A stretch of DNA of 64,000 nt from CAZAQK01 sp964535825 (GCA_964535825.1 CAZHUC010000001.1:434001-498000), one strand, 5' to 3'. Positions 24,927 to 34,035 are shown, counted from the first letter of the stretch. Made by a program: numbers and translations. The notes: generated from the letters alone by a model not told the origin.

Positions 24927-26585
24927 ATGATTGCACCTATTGAAAATATCCCACAGCTGCTTGCTACAGAATTTCGTGTTCTCTGGGAAGCACACAAAGC
25001 TGTAGGCCTTAAAGGCCATATGTGCCTTTATTCACTGGCTGAGCAAGTACCTTTCCGTAGTAAAACGGCGGGGATCACGCATTGGTTCGACGAGGCGGGC
25101 ACAGAAACGGCCATACAGGAAATATTGCAGCATTATAATAATGGCAATCTGCCTAATACCACCCTGCTCTTAAATCCGGTGGTTCATAAAAAGAATGCTG
25201 ATGGCACTTATAAGCCTCTGGGTTCTGGTATCGCATGGTGCTCGGCCCTGTCTCTCGGTGTTGAAACACTGAAAGAGGAATCGGCCCAGCGCATCTGGTC
25301 TTTAGGTGTGTTGGCCAGCCCTTTCAACCGCGGCGATAATGACCGCGCAGGTCTTAAGGTCATTGCCTTCCTTGATGAGCCGCAATCGGTATCAGAGGAT
25401 GGAAGAACGATCCCAGGATGTAAGGAATTATACGATATAGCAAACATGCAAAGCCTGCCCTACGCGCATTGTTATATGCTTTCTGGCCTTTCTTACCTGA
25501 CTAATAACGGTCTGTTCCAACATAAGAATATTGGCGCTCTGTTCAGCGACCATGACCTCAGCGATGCTAAAAAGGTCAGCAAGCTCATCAAGGATTCCGT
25601 TGTCAGTGTCGATAAGATCAAAGATGCAGCCTATTGCTGGAATGCCTACGAACGTCACCATACGCTTTATGAAAAATTCGGGACAGATCCGGGGGACGTA
25701 GAGCGAAACCTCAATTTCTTCAATCTCGTAGCGCGAGATGTTGAACTATTTGATGCCACCGGCCCGATGCGTAAAGAAGCCGATGATATGTTTGAATTCA
25801 TCGTACCCGGTATCATACCGCGTGGTAGTGTGACCATGCTGGCGGGTGCAGGTGGCTCTGGTAAAAGCAGCTTGATCCATCAGCTCGCAGTTATGACCGC
25901 TACGGATTATGAACCGGGTGAAGAAGCCCCCAGATGGCTTGGCCAAAGGGTTTCGATAGAAAAGTGCAAAGGCATCACGGTGTATTTCTCCGGTGAAGAT
26001 GGCCCGCCTATTTTAAATGCCAGAGCTGCCATCTTTGACCCCAAAGGTCGTGGCCGCCGCCTCATGTTCCAGCGTTCGGATTTTGGTGAAGGTGTCAGCT
26101 TTATCCAGCATCTCAAGCGCTTATATAAGATACCTGATGTACCACTTCTGATCATTGACCCGGTCAGGAAATTCCTGAGTGGCGACGAGGAAGATTCCAA
26201 TATCGCCAGCGAATTCTTTGAAGCAATCGAGGAATTTGCCATCAAGAAGAATGCTGCCGTAGTTCTTGTGCATCACCTGCAGAAAGGTGCTTATCCTAAA
26301 TCCGCAACTGAAGTACTGGATCTGTTGCGTGGCTCGCAGGTGTTCGTTGACAGGCCGCGTGTGGTCGTTGGTTTATACCGCGAAGGCCCGCATACGGTCG
26401 TTGGTCTTGCGAAGAACAATATTCCGCCAAATTTTGGCATGATGCAGGAAGAGCGCATCTTTGCGCGTGACCCGAAAAAGCTCAGTCTTGTCTGGTTGCC
26501 GGGTACAGATGGTGTAAGGAACGCGCTTCTTTCACAGGCAGAACTGGCAAAACTTGCCGCCGAAGCACAAAAACAAGGCCGCTAA
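24927..26585 (+). CDS. AAA_25 / RepA-type hexameric ATPase with unknown N-terminal domain
   Basis: A 552-residue protein. The C-terminal half is a RecA-fold ATPase of the RepA/AAA_25 type: Walker A GAGGSGKSS (about residues 306-314), VYFSGED, Walker B LLIIDPVRKFL, the VVLVHHLQKG sensor region and a LRGSQVFVDRPR stretch with a candidate arginine finger. The N-terminal 280 residues are not recognised; they hold several Trp and Cys residues and may be a nucleic-acid-binding or primase-like part. RepA-type ATPases are often replicative helicases of plasmids or phages, or phage-derived chromosomal genes. Here it stands alone, convergent to the T4SS block (its stop abuts the VirB7-like gene). No primase, iterons or partition genes are nearby. 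Confidence 0.78.
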   Translation: MIAPIENIPQLLATEFRVLWEAHKAVGLKGHMCLYSLAEQVPFRSKTAGITHWFDEAGTETAIQEILQHYNNGNLPNTTLLLNPVVHKKNADGTYKPLGSGIAWCSALSLGVETLKEESAQRIWSLGVLASPFNRGDNDRAGLKVIAFLDEPQSVSEDGRTIPGCKELYDIANMQSLPYAHCYMLSGLSYLTNNGLFQHKNIGALFSDHDLSDAKKVSKLIKDSVVSVDKIKDAAYCWNAYERHHTLYEKFGTDPGDVERNLNFFNLVARDVELFDATGPMRKEADDMFEFIVPGIIPRGSVTMLAGAGGSGKSSLIHQLAVMTATDYEPGEEAPRWLGQRVSIEKCKGITVYFSGEDGPPILNARAAIFDPKGRGRRLMFQRSDFGEGVSFIQHLKRLYKIPDVPLLIIDPVRKFLSGDEEDSNIASEFFEAIEEFAIKKNAAVVLVHHLQKGAYPKSATEVLDLLRGSQVFVDRPRVVVGLYREGPHTVVGLAKNNIPPNFGMMQEERIFARDPKKLSLVWLPGTDGVRNALLSQAELAKLAAEAQKQGR

Positions 26586-26732
26586 TTAGCCTTGCTGCAA
26601 CCAGTCATTAGCCGGGCGACGGTCACACGGGCTGCCTTCTGAGCCAACGCACGGGCTTCTAAGATCCATCACTTCGTTCGAGCACGCGGCCAACATTGAT
26701 AGTAGCACACCTAAAAAAACCGCTCTTACCAT
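26586..26732 (-). CDS. virB7: VirB7-like small lipoprotein of the type IV secretion system
   Basis: A 48-residue frame, too short for most gene finders. It has a lipoprotein signal peptide with lipobox L-A-A-C (Cys17) and a mature part of 32 residues with two more Cys (28 and 36) and the ending RRPANDWLQQG. AGGGGG lies 7 bases before the ATG, a strong ribosome site. The SPC-x7-C spacing and the (A/P)NDWL motif resemble RvhB7/VirB7 lipoproteins, which stabilise VirB9 at the outer membrane. It is the last gene after three virB6 copies, 78 bases downstream. Its stop codon abuts the end of the opposite-strand ATPase gene. The call is by context, lipobox and motif; a homology search would settle it. 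Confidence 0.75.
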   Translation of the reverse strand: MVRAVFLGVLLSMLAACSNEVMDLRSPCVGSEGSPCDRRPANDWLQQG

Positions 26733-26810
26733 AGGATTTCCCCCTGAATATTTTAGGCGCTTATATTACCAGTAAAAGGTTCACAAGGGCAATATTATTT
26801 ATCTGTAACC

Positions 26811-28223
26811 TTAGGTTCGCTGGCCATCTTGCGGGAATGCCCGTTGACGTGCCTGATCCAATGGGCTGCCACCGCCCTCTGCGGAAGCGACAGCTCCGCT
26901 ATCTCCAGACATGCCACCAACGCCACCACCGGCCTCACGTCTCATCACATCGCGAACTTCATCAGTACGGCCCATGGTACCAGGATCACTACCCTTACGG
27001 CCTTTCACTGGTGACATCCAGTCAGATAATGCCCCCCTGAAATCAGCCAAACTAGTGGTCGAGTTCGCAAGATCACGCGCGATCATGAGCACAACGTTAT
27101 TGAACCTGCTGGCCAGCTCGGCAAGGATAAGGAAAATAAGTACATTTATAATATCTATAGGGAACGCAGGTGAGCCGGCATTATCCGTACCTGTCCACGT
27201 CCACATGCCACCATATGGTTCGTTCTCATAAGTAAACCGCCAGTAGTGGGTATAGAACGGTGTACCGCGTACAGCTTCCATGGATTCTGTCCAGCACACA
27301 TGCACGTCAAGTATCTTATCAACGGATGCTTCGATCAACCGACAGAAAAATGCAAAGAATGCAAATAACAAGACTGGCTGAAGTGATGCGTTGATAACCT
27401 GGTTCAGCCAGCCCTGAAACAGGTGGCGCGTGCGGTTGAACAGCAGGCATAATATAAATATAGGGGCTATGCCAAATAGCAGGGTCTTTACTACAAGCGA
27501 CATCAGATATACCCATGCGGCAGTAAGCAGCGCACGCATGAATGAGCCCACAGCCATCAGCAATAACAATCCGAAAAGCAGCCCGTATGGGCCAGTAAAG
27601 AATGTGGCAAGCAATGTTACCGCCATTTTTGCAGACATGGCTTTTGCAATGGCCTCATCAAGCACGACAAAGGGCGGATCGCCCGGATTTACAGGCTCAG
27701 AAATACCAGCTACGGCTATCTGGCTTAGCTCGGATATTAAGGAATCTGTACCGTCATTAAAGAAATGCACCACATTATCATTGAAGAAACCCCATGAAGA
27801 GGGGCTGACAAGTGCCACTATGATGCCAACTTTTATCATACGAACGGCAAAGTCAAAGAGCGTCACCTGCACCATCGCGAACATGAATAACGTGCCATAT
27901 ATCGCAATATAGAGCGTTACCGCCGCACCAGCCATTTGCCTGAAGCCACTATCTCCTGCCACAGTGCTGTAAATACTCTCGGTAAGTGTGTCGAGCACGT
28001 TCTTTATATTTTCAACAATACGGGAAACAATACCTTCACCAGGGGCTGGAGGATCCGGATTAAATTGCGGGTCCATTGTGCATGTGCCATCTGGTGCAGG
28101 AGGCAATACCTGAGCCTGTGCAGGAAGTGTGGCACTAAACAAGGTAATGCAAATAAAACATAGCGCAAAACGCCCCCAGTCTTTGGGAGTCATTGATAGG
28201 ATATGTTTAATTACATTTTTCAT
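26811..28223 (-). CDS. virB6: VirB6-like T4SS inner-membrane protein (copy 3)
   Basis: TrbL/VirB6-family polytopic channel component. From the ATG at 28223 the product is 470 residues; an in-frame GTG at 28241 is possible but would enter a repeated motif. An N-terminal signal peptide (residues about 10-35, ending AQAQ) is followed by a Pro-rich periplasmic stretch and then five to seven membrane spans with the conserved FNNVVLMIARDLANSTTS-like region near the C-terminus. The tail (last 85 residues) is charged and Gly/Ser/Arg-rich, a soluble extension seen on rickettsial VirB6 paralogues. A small intergenic motif (28239-28261) precedes it. Confidence 0.85.
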   Translation of the reverse strand: MKNVIKHILSMTPKDWGRFALCFICITLFSATLPAQAQVLPPAPDGTCTMDPQFNPDPPAPGEGIVSRIVENIKNVLDTLTESIYSTVAGDSGFRQMAGAAVTLYIAIYGTLFMFAMVQVTLFDFAVRMIKVGIIVALVSPSSWGFFNDNVVHFFNDGTDSLISELSQIAVAGISEPVNPGDPPFVVLDEAIAKAMSAKMAVTLLATFFTGPYGLLFGLLLLMAVGSFMRALLTAAWVYLMSLVVKTLLFGIAPIFILCLLFNRTRHLFQGWLNQVINASLQPVLLFAFFAFFCRLIEASVDKILDVHVCWTESMEAVRGTPFYTHYWRFTYENEPYGGMWTWTGTDNAGSPAFPIDIINVLIFLILAELASRFNNVVLMIARDLANSTTSLADFRGALSDWMSPVKGRKGSDPGTMGRTDEVRDVMRREAGGGVGGMSGDSGAVASAEGGGSPLDQARQRAFPQDGQRT

Positions 28224-28238
28224 AGCGTTATATTTTAT

Positions 28239-28261
28239 CACAGTATTATTACGGTTTTGTT
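28239..28261 (+). repeat. 23-bp motif, copy 1 (upstream of virB6 copy 3)
   Basis: The 23 bases here match those at 33934-33956 on the same strand except at two positions (the variable bases lie around the twelfth to fifteenth positions). The core is cacagtattatt followed by a gttttgtt end. It lies between two virB6 genes, so on the transcribed (minus) strand it is just upstream of virB6 copy 3. Its role is unknown; an operator, promoter element or RNA-processing site are candidates. Confidence 0.55.
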
Positions 28262-28265
28262 GTCA

Positions 28266-29609
28266 TTAACTTCTTTTTTTAGTTGCCATATTCCTCATAC
28301 TATCAATGGTTTGCTTGAGGTTGTCACTAAGTTTTGCAGAAGTTTTCTGCAGCTGTTCAGGGCTTGCACCAAGCATTTTGCGGGTAGTGGTCTCGATCTG
28401 TGTAGGCTGCACAGTGATACGGTTGAGTGAACCGGCAATATCATCGGCAATGGTCGGGATCTTGGTGATAATCGACTTCATCAGCGATGCAAATATCCAC
28501 AGACTGATAAGGGCAAACAATAATTGCTCTTTAATAGCTACGTCATTCGGCCCGAAATTAACTCCCGGCACGTTCATCATGTTGGTATTATATGCCCTGC
28601 GCAACAGAGGATTAACATTGGATTGCACGGCCGGAATACTTAACTGATCTGATTGTGCCATATTTTGTATCTGCTGGCTAAAACTTGGATCGGCTGGCAT
28701 AAGCCATGCAAATAAAGGCTGGTTCATTTTCCAGTAAGGAGTGAAATCCGGATCATCACAGGAAGCAAGGTTACCGCCTGTGCATGGGTAACCAAGGATC
28801 TCGAAAATATTTCCTACGAGTCCGTGGAATATTCTGAAGAAGAAATAAAGGAATGTGAACATCAGGATAGGAACTAACCCTGCAGAAACAATTATATGCC
28901 ACCATTTATTGAAGTATTTCTCTGTTGAATAGAACAACAGCATCGGCGCAAAGAATGGCGTCAGCGCCAACATAAAACAGATCAGCATGATGGCCAGCAG
29001 ATAAGTAAATGTTACGTTGAAGATAAAGAAGAATATATCGAGCATGGCCACAAAGCCTGCGAGGAATAAAAATATGCCCGTGGTCGAGGACATCAGGGTA
29101 GCGCCCAGAATACCCAATAAGCCCTGAGTTATTGCAAGTGTAGGCCCGAATCCTAGTAATTTTCCTATCATGGTGTCGATCAAAGTGAATGGCTCATAAC
29201 CAGCATTCAACATCATCAGGAATTGCTGTAACACTGCAAGAACTACACCTGCTATCTGATCGGTAAAAAAGAAGAAGTACGAAACAACACCGATCTTGAT
29301 AGATAGCGTAACGCTTTTTTGTGTTAGTTGCCTCTCTCCGCCTAATATCTGAACCCCTAGCCAGGTAACAGCAAGGGAAAGCATGGCAAGTGCGACCGGC
29401 GCCATGTAACTCGCAAGCATAGTCGCCATCTCACGCGAAGCCTGTAACATTGATGCAGTAACGCAAACGACTACTTTTGTGGTATACGCATGGGGTGGCA
29501 ATCCACTCGCACATGAATCTATGTCCAGACCCTGGGCATTTGCAGCACTCGTAACACCCCAGAATAACAGAGCTAACAGCAATGAGCGATATAGAGTAGC
29601 GATACTCAT
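28266..29609 (-). CDS. virB6: VirB6-like T4SS inner-membrane protein (copy 2)
   Basis: A 447-residue VirB6/TrbL homologue with a signal-like N-terminus (residues about 8-25, SAANAQG), a periplasmic segment with paired Cys (ASGLPPHA, VVVCV), and about six membrane helices, the most hydrophobic near the middle of the protein. The ATG overlaps the stop of the upstream copy by 4 bases (ATGA), showing translational coupling. Its soluble tail is short compared with copy 3, indicating that the paralogues have diverged and are not simple duplicates. Confidence 0.85.
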   Translation of the reverse strand: MSIATLYRSLLLALLFWGVTSAANAQGLDIDSCASGLPPHAYTTKVVVCVTASMLQASREMATMLASYMAPVALAMLSLAVTWLGVQILGGERQLTQKSVTLSIKIGVVSYFFFFTDQIAGVVLAVLQQFLMMLNAGYEPFTLIDTMIGKLLGFGPTLAITQGLLGILGATLMSSTTGIFLFLAGFVAMLDIFFFIFNVTFTYLLAIMLICFMLALTPFFAPMLLFYSTEKYFNKWWHIIVSAGLVPILMFTFLYFFFRIFHGLVGNIFEILGYPCTGGNLASCDDPDFTPYWKMNQPLFAWLMPADPSFSQQIQNMAQSDQLSIPAVQSNVNPLLRRAYNTNMMNVPGVNFGPNDVAIKEQLLFALISLWIFASLMKSIITKIPTIADDIAGSLNRITVQPTQIETTTRKMLGASPEQLQKTSAKLSDNLKQTIDSMRNMATKKRS

Positions 29610-31147
29610 CCTTTGCCCCCTATCAGATTGCCCATTACCCTATTCTTGAAGTTTGCCATCACATTGTCCCCCGGAGGCGCAAATGGGCCAGTACCGAATG
29701 CAGGCATAGACAATACATCACCCGCCACACCAGAGCCAATGAATGGCAGCAGATCGATCATCAAAAGGAAGATATAGGTTATGAGCACTGACATAAGGAA
29801 CGACAGCATCAGGTCTATCCAATACTCTGTCGGGTCGTCTCCGCTGTGGCCTGTCAATTCAGACAGTGTTTTCCAGTCGATAACTTTCACTGGCAGATCC
29901 ACCAGGAAGTAATTGAGTGGTAATAGTCTGCTGGCAAATATATCCCTTGGTAGTCCTGAACTTTCACGCCATTCACTTGGATCAGTGATCTGTTCCGTGA
30001 TTCTTATCTCTGCGCCACCAAGATCCTTTGTGATACCGACCACACCAGTCTTGATATCTTGCATGGCGATACCATCCACGATCTTTTTAGGGTCAACGTT
30101 ATACGCCTGACTGCTCTGGGATGAGTTAGCGTATACACCATTATCCAGTAGCCACTCCCCTAATTTAAAATCTGAATTGTCCACGGCATCACCAGCGATG
30201 GTGCGATATAAAGAATTATCACCAGTGTAGACCACCACATTATAGGCTGCCATCAACATCGAGAGATAGGTAAAGAGGAATAGTGGCTGCAACATGAATC
30301 CCATGGTTATCCTTAGCCATTTTTCAAAATAACCAAAGGTAGCTCGAAACAATATAAGTGGGATGAAAAGTGGAGAAATGCACACCATGATGGCAAATGC
30401 CAGATAGGCACTGATAAAAATATACACTCCCCTGATCAATGCCCATATAAGTTGGGCGATCACCATCAAGCCAAGCAGGCCGATGAACAGGCCGACCGTC
30501 TGCGAGAACAGCGCTGAAACAAGAAATCCTGTGATCCCAAGGTAAATATTAAATGGCTGGAAGATACCACCAATTAAACTGTCTATGGTGCAATCCACGC
30601 GCTGCCAAACTGCAATGGATTCACTAGGGTTTCTGACAATGCAACTGAACGAAGGTGGAAATCCCAAATGTACGGTTACCATCGTTAGCATCTCTTCCAT
30701 TGCATCCAGGAAAACCGGGAACATATCCCCAAAATTATCCGTGAACATCGCAACCGCACCTAGCTTTACACTAAGGATCGCAAGGTCTTTGACCGGTGCT
30801 GAATTTTTGCCTGTCACCATCAAAGCACCCCATAGCGCCACAGCAAGTGTCGCCGCTGCCGCCACAAAGCCTGCAAGATAGGCACAGAATTGCACAAGAA
30901 AATCCCTTACAGCCGTAAGTATAGGTTCTTTGATACAGGTAATGATGCGTGCCGTGTAACCATCATTATCAGGGTCGCCATCGCCGTCGGGATCATGGCA
31001 AATCCTGTCCTGGGAATCGAGAACTTGAATATCATCGCGGAAATCGTATGCATATGCAGAGGCAAAATGAGTCATGCCTATCAGTGCAGCAAGCATGATA
31101 AGTAGACAGTGCTTCAAGAAGCTATTTTTTGCCTTCTTTACTAGCAA
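29606..31147 (-). CDS. virB6: VirB6-like T4SS inner-membrane protein (copy 1)
   Basis: A 513-residue VirB6-family protein following virB4. The frame overlaps the virB4 end by 26 bases with a TTG start; a TTG ten codons later would give a cleaner signal peptide (KHCLLIMLAALIGMTHFASA), so the start is uncertain. Beyond the signal, an N-terminal acidic Ca-binding-like loop (DPDGDGDPDNDG) is a striking feature of the periplasmic domain. Six or more membrane spans follow. The C-terminal segment is short. Copies 1-3 share topology but little sequence. Confidence 0.83.
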   Translation of the reverse strand: MLVKKAKNSFLKHCLLIMLAALIGMTHFASAYAYDFRDDIQVLDSQDRICHDPDGDGDPDNDGYTARIITCIKEPILTAVRDFLVQFCAYLAGFVAAAATLAVALWGALMVTGKNSAPVKDLAILSVKLGAVAMFTDNFGDMFPVFLDAMEEMLTMVTVHLGFPPSFSCIVRNPSESIAVWQRVDCTIDSLIGGIFQPFNIYLGITGFLVSALFSQTVGLFIGLLGLMVIAQLIWALIRGVYIFISAYLAFAIMVCISPLFIPLILFRATFGYFEKWLRITMGFMLQPLFLFTYLSMLMAAYNVVVYTGDNSLYRTIAGDAVDNSDFKLGEWLLDNGVYANSSQSSQAYNVDPKKIVDGIAMQDIKTGVVGITKDLGGAEIRITEQITDPSEWRESSGLPRDIFASRLLPLNYFLVDLPVKVIDWKTLSELTGHSGDDPTEYWIDLMLSFLMSVLITYIFLLMIDLLPFIGSGVAGDVLSMPAFGTGPFAPPGDNVMANFKNRVMGNLIGGKG

Positions 31148-33548
31148 ATTTTTCTTTCTCCAATTTTACTTTTTCCTGAAATAATGGCATCCACGCTTCA
31201 GGTGCATCCCCTACTTTCTCGCGGATCTCATCAAGAATTACGATGGTCTCCGCCCTTGCCGAGAGAATATTCACCACATCTTCCATACCACTCAGGTCAA
31301 TGCGTGCGATCACCACGTCCTTACCCTGTTTTACAAGGAAATAACGACTTCCCGGATCGGTTGTTTTTAGCAGGTTGAATTCCCTGTCAGTGACCATGAA
31401 TGCTTTTTTATATGCATCGGTCGCTTTGGGATTCGGCAGGAATATCTGCGTTGCGGTCTGTTGGATCAGTGTTTCAGAGATAGCGCTGTTCGAAGCATCT
31501 TCAACGCTTTGTGTAGCGAATACTACCATCCCGTTCAGCTTACGCAGTGTCTTTAGCCAGTCACGGATACGGCCAGCAAATATCTTGTTATCGATAAGCG
31601 CCCACGCCTCATCGAGTACGATAATGGTAGGTGTGCCATCCAGTGAAAGCGAGATGCGGTGGAATAAATAAAGCAGTGTTGGCGCAAGGCTCACACGTTC
31701 ACGCAACACCTCGCCCATTTCGAAACCGAACGCGTTACCGATCGAGAAATCAACCACGTCTGTTTCGTTATCAAATAATCCGGAATACGGCCCGCCACTG
31801 TGCCACATTTTCAGGCGACCTGCGATAGTACCCGGTCCTTCCATACCAAGGAATGCCGCAATATTTCTGAGCACCCTATCCTTTTTTGCCAGCTTATAGT
31901 TACCTGCTACAGCCTCATTCAGCCTGTCCATATCATCGGCGGTGAATGGTTCATCGTGCACAGTAACAAGCGTGTGCAGCCACTCGGCAATGAATGTGCG
32001 ATTCTCGGGAGTATCCGGGAGTTGTAATGGATTGAAGTTACATTTCTTGCCCGGTTCGATGATGGTGTACTTGCCCGAAATAGCACGGATAAATATTTCA
32101 GCACCGCGGTCTTTATCAAAGAAGAAGATACGGCAATTAAATTTTTGTGCTTGTGCGCATAGGAAATTTAGCAATACCGTTTTACCTGCACCGGTCGGCC
32201 CGATGATGGTGGTATGCCCCACGTCTCGCGCATGGAAATTAAAGAAGTATGGCGTGCCGGATGAAGTATCAAATACGGTTACCGCATCACCCCAATGATT
32301 ATTGGCGATCTTACCTGTAGGGTAATTGTGCATACTGGCAAAGCCAGCAAGATTCATGGTGCTGATGTCTGAACCGCGTGCGATACAATCGAAATTCGCA
32401 GGAAGCTGTGCCCAATATGCAGGCTCCATCACGAATTTCTCACGCACCGGGTTGATACCAAGATTTACAAGCTCAGCGATAGCGAGTGATAATACTTTTT
32501 CAAGCTCTGGCAGGCTTTCTTCATAGCACATCACCGTCATATGGTGTGGGCCGAAAGCAACGTGACCACTCATCGCCATATCAAGCGCGTCTGAAATTTC
32601 AGCGATCTGCGAGATCGCCGCATCTTCCGCCGCCATCATTCGACGCTGACGGATCTGCATGCGGTTGATGTTCACGCTGCGGTTATGGAATGTGTATGAC
32701 TGGGAAATAATGAATTCAAACGGTAGCTGTAAGAAACCGTCCAGCAAACCAGCCGCCGTTGCTGGCGCGTATTCCTTGATACTGATGATGCCACCGAAAC
32801 GTTTTTTGGGCGCACCAGAAACTTCCACAGCGCGATCACCAAAATACAGACGATGTACAGGCAGCGCCTCACTGATCCTCTCAGTACTAAATCGCATGGG
32901 CTGCGTGAATCCGCAATTGACCAGCTTGCTTAAGAACTCCATTGGTTCCGAGAATGTCCCGTGTTCGGTTTCATAGGTGGTGAGCAAACGCGCACCATAA
33001 TCTTTCATGGTGGCAACCAGACGACTTACCGCCTCGGCAAGTTCCTTGTAGGAATCACGCATCGACTCAATGTTGTTCGCCTTACTGCTGACATCGGACG
33101 CCTTCTTCATAAAATGATGCACTTTAGCAGCGCCTTTAGTGTCAGGCTTGCGAATGACCGTGATGTAAAGTTCGTTTACATACGAGTCTTTTGAGTGATG
33201 CTTCTCACGCCATTGTTTATCCAGATAGGCCGGGAAGCCGGGAGGTTGACGGCCACCGGGATAGGCGCTCTGCCTGCGACGAATGGTATGAAACCATACT
33301 GCGTATGTACCGTCTGCCATACTTTTTAGCAGCGAGTTACGCACCATTTTTTTCATATCAACGTCTTCGTCGTCGGCAGTCTCGAACGAGAAACCTTCCA
33401 GTTTTATGATCTGGAGAAATTCTTTTTTGTGCGTGATGATGGTCTCGCGATCCCAGTGATATTCATACGGAATGAACATCGAGGTAGGCACTTCCAGCCT
33501 TGCATAGCCTGCTTTTTTAGTTTTACGACGCTGGGGCATTAATTTCAT
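31122..33548 (-). CDS. virB4: T4SS ATPase VirB4
   Basis: Hexameric ATPase that energises T4SS assembly and substrate transfer at the inner membrane. The ATG at 33548 gives 808 residues (MKLMPQRRKTKKAG), leaving a 1-base gap to the virB3 stop; an earlier in-frame start would overlap virB3 by 41 bases and is rejected. Walker A GPTGAGKTV lies near residue 446 and Walker B in IIVLDEAWALID; the C-terminal ATQSVEDA and PNPKATDAYK segments are VirB4-specific. Family length is 780-820 residues, so it is full-length. The N-terminal region matches the CagE/VirB4 transporter domain. Confidence 0.95.
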   Translation of the reverse strand: MKLMPQRRKTKKAGYARLEVPTSMFIPYEYHWDRETIITHKKEFLQIIKLEGFSFETADDEDVDMKKMVRNSLLKSMADGTYAVWFHTIRRRQSAYPGGRQPPGFPAYLDKQWREKHHSKDSYVNELYITVIRKPDTKGAAKVHHFMKKASDVSSKANNIESMRDSYKELAEAVSRLVATMKDYGARLLTTYETEHGTFSEPMEFLSKLVNCGFTQPMRFSTERISEALPVHRLYFGDRAVEVSGAPKKRFGGIISIKEYAPATAAGLLDGFLQLPFEFIISQSYTFHNRSVNINRMQIRQRRMMAAEDAAISQIAEISDALDMAMSGHVAFGPHHMTVMCYEESLPELEKVLSLAIAELVNLGINPVREKFVMEPAYWAQLPANFDCIARGSDISTMNLAGFASMHNYPTGKIANNHWGDAVTVFDTSSGTPYFFNFHARDVGHTTIIGPTGAGKTVLLNFLCAQAQKFNCRIFFFDKDRGAEIFIRAISGKYTIIEPGKKCNFNPLQLPDTPENRTFIAEWLHTLVTVHDEPFTADDMDRLNEAVAGNYKLAKKDRVLRNIAAFLGMEGPGTIAGRLKMWHSGGPYSGLFDNETDVVDFSIGNAFGFEMGEVLRERVSLAPTLLYLFHRISLSLDGTPTIIVLDEAWALIDNKIFAGRIRDWLKTLRKLNGMVVFATQSVEDASNSAISETLIQQTATQIFLPNPKATDAYKKAFMVTDREFNLLKTTDPGSRYFLVKQGKDVVIARIDLSGMEDVVNILSARAETIVILDEIREKVGDAPEAWMPLFQEKVKLEKEKFASKEGKK

Positions 33549-33549
33549 A

Positions 33550-33849
33550 TCAATACGGATCGTAAGAGTTGGTGTAGCCGTGATAACCACGGTTTATACA
33601 TTTATAGCCTTTGTTGATCTTGATGATAAATAACTCAATAGCACGCGGCTCTTTCAAGCAGATGATATAACCGATCAGATGTACCGTTGGTGCAACTACG
33701 AGGATCATCACAAAACTTTGCATGTTGATGAACGTAATCATGCTTACCACCGCATTGATAACGAAGTACATGTAGCTCACGCCAAGAATCATGGTCGGGC
33801 GGGTTAAGCCTTGGAATAACGGGTCAGATTGAAGACGGCCTACAGACAT
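33550..33849 (-). CDS. virB3: T4SS inner-membrane protein VirB3
   Basis: A 99-residue protein of the VirB3/TrbD type with two predicted membrane helices (about residues 18-38 and 44-64). The N-terminal SDPLFQGLTRPTM segment is the family hallmark. An AAGG ribosome site lies 7 bases before the ATG. It is the first gene of the virB3-virB4-virB6x3-virB7 block, so its promoter should lie in the 186-base gap to the divergent dadA-like gene, which also holds copy 2 of the 23-bp motif. Confidence 0.93.
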   Translation of the reverse strand: MSVGRLQSDPLFQGLTRPTMILGVSYMYFVINAVVSMITFINMQSFVMILVVAPTVHLIGYIICLKEPRAIELFIIKINKGYKCINRGYHGYTNSYDPY

Positions 33850-33933
33850 GCTTTACCTTGGTTTATTCATCGTTTTTACAATAGGTTGCTTAAGAAAAAG
33901 TGAATTTTTCCTATTGGTACGCATTTATCATAG

Positions 33934-33956
33934 CACAGTATTATTGCAGTTTTGTT
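33934..33956 (+). repeat. 23-bp motif, copy 2 (upstream of virB3)
   Basis: Second copy of the motif seen at 28239-28261, in the same orientation. It lies about 85 bases upstream of virB3 and about 80 bases upstream of the divergent dadA-like start. The two copies occupy the only sizeable upstream regions of the T4SS block. On the minus strand it is followed by tatgataaat, which could be a -10-like element. Confidence 0.55.
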
Positions 33957-34035
33957 TCAATGGTGTTTCTTGTAAACAACTATGTAACTATATTTGGCTA
34001 CAATAGCCGCGTCATTAACTAACATATTGTATTAT

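Noticed and set aside
24927..26585. Plasmid replication module
   Set aside because: Only one ATPase gene is present; no iterons, primase, partition genes or mobilisation genes were seen beside it.
33549..33590. Longer virB4 start overlapping virB3 by 41 bases
   Set aside because: The ATG at 33548 directly follows the virB3 stop and gives a normal VirB4 N-terminus.
33994..34035. TTG start 42 bases upstream of the dadA-like ATG
   Set aside because: The extension precedes the dinucleotide-binding fold, which normally starts within a few residues of the N-terminus.
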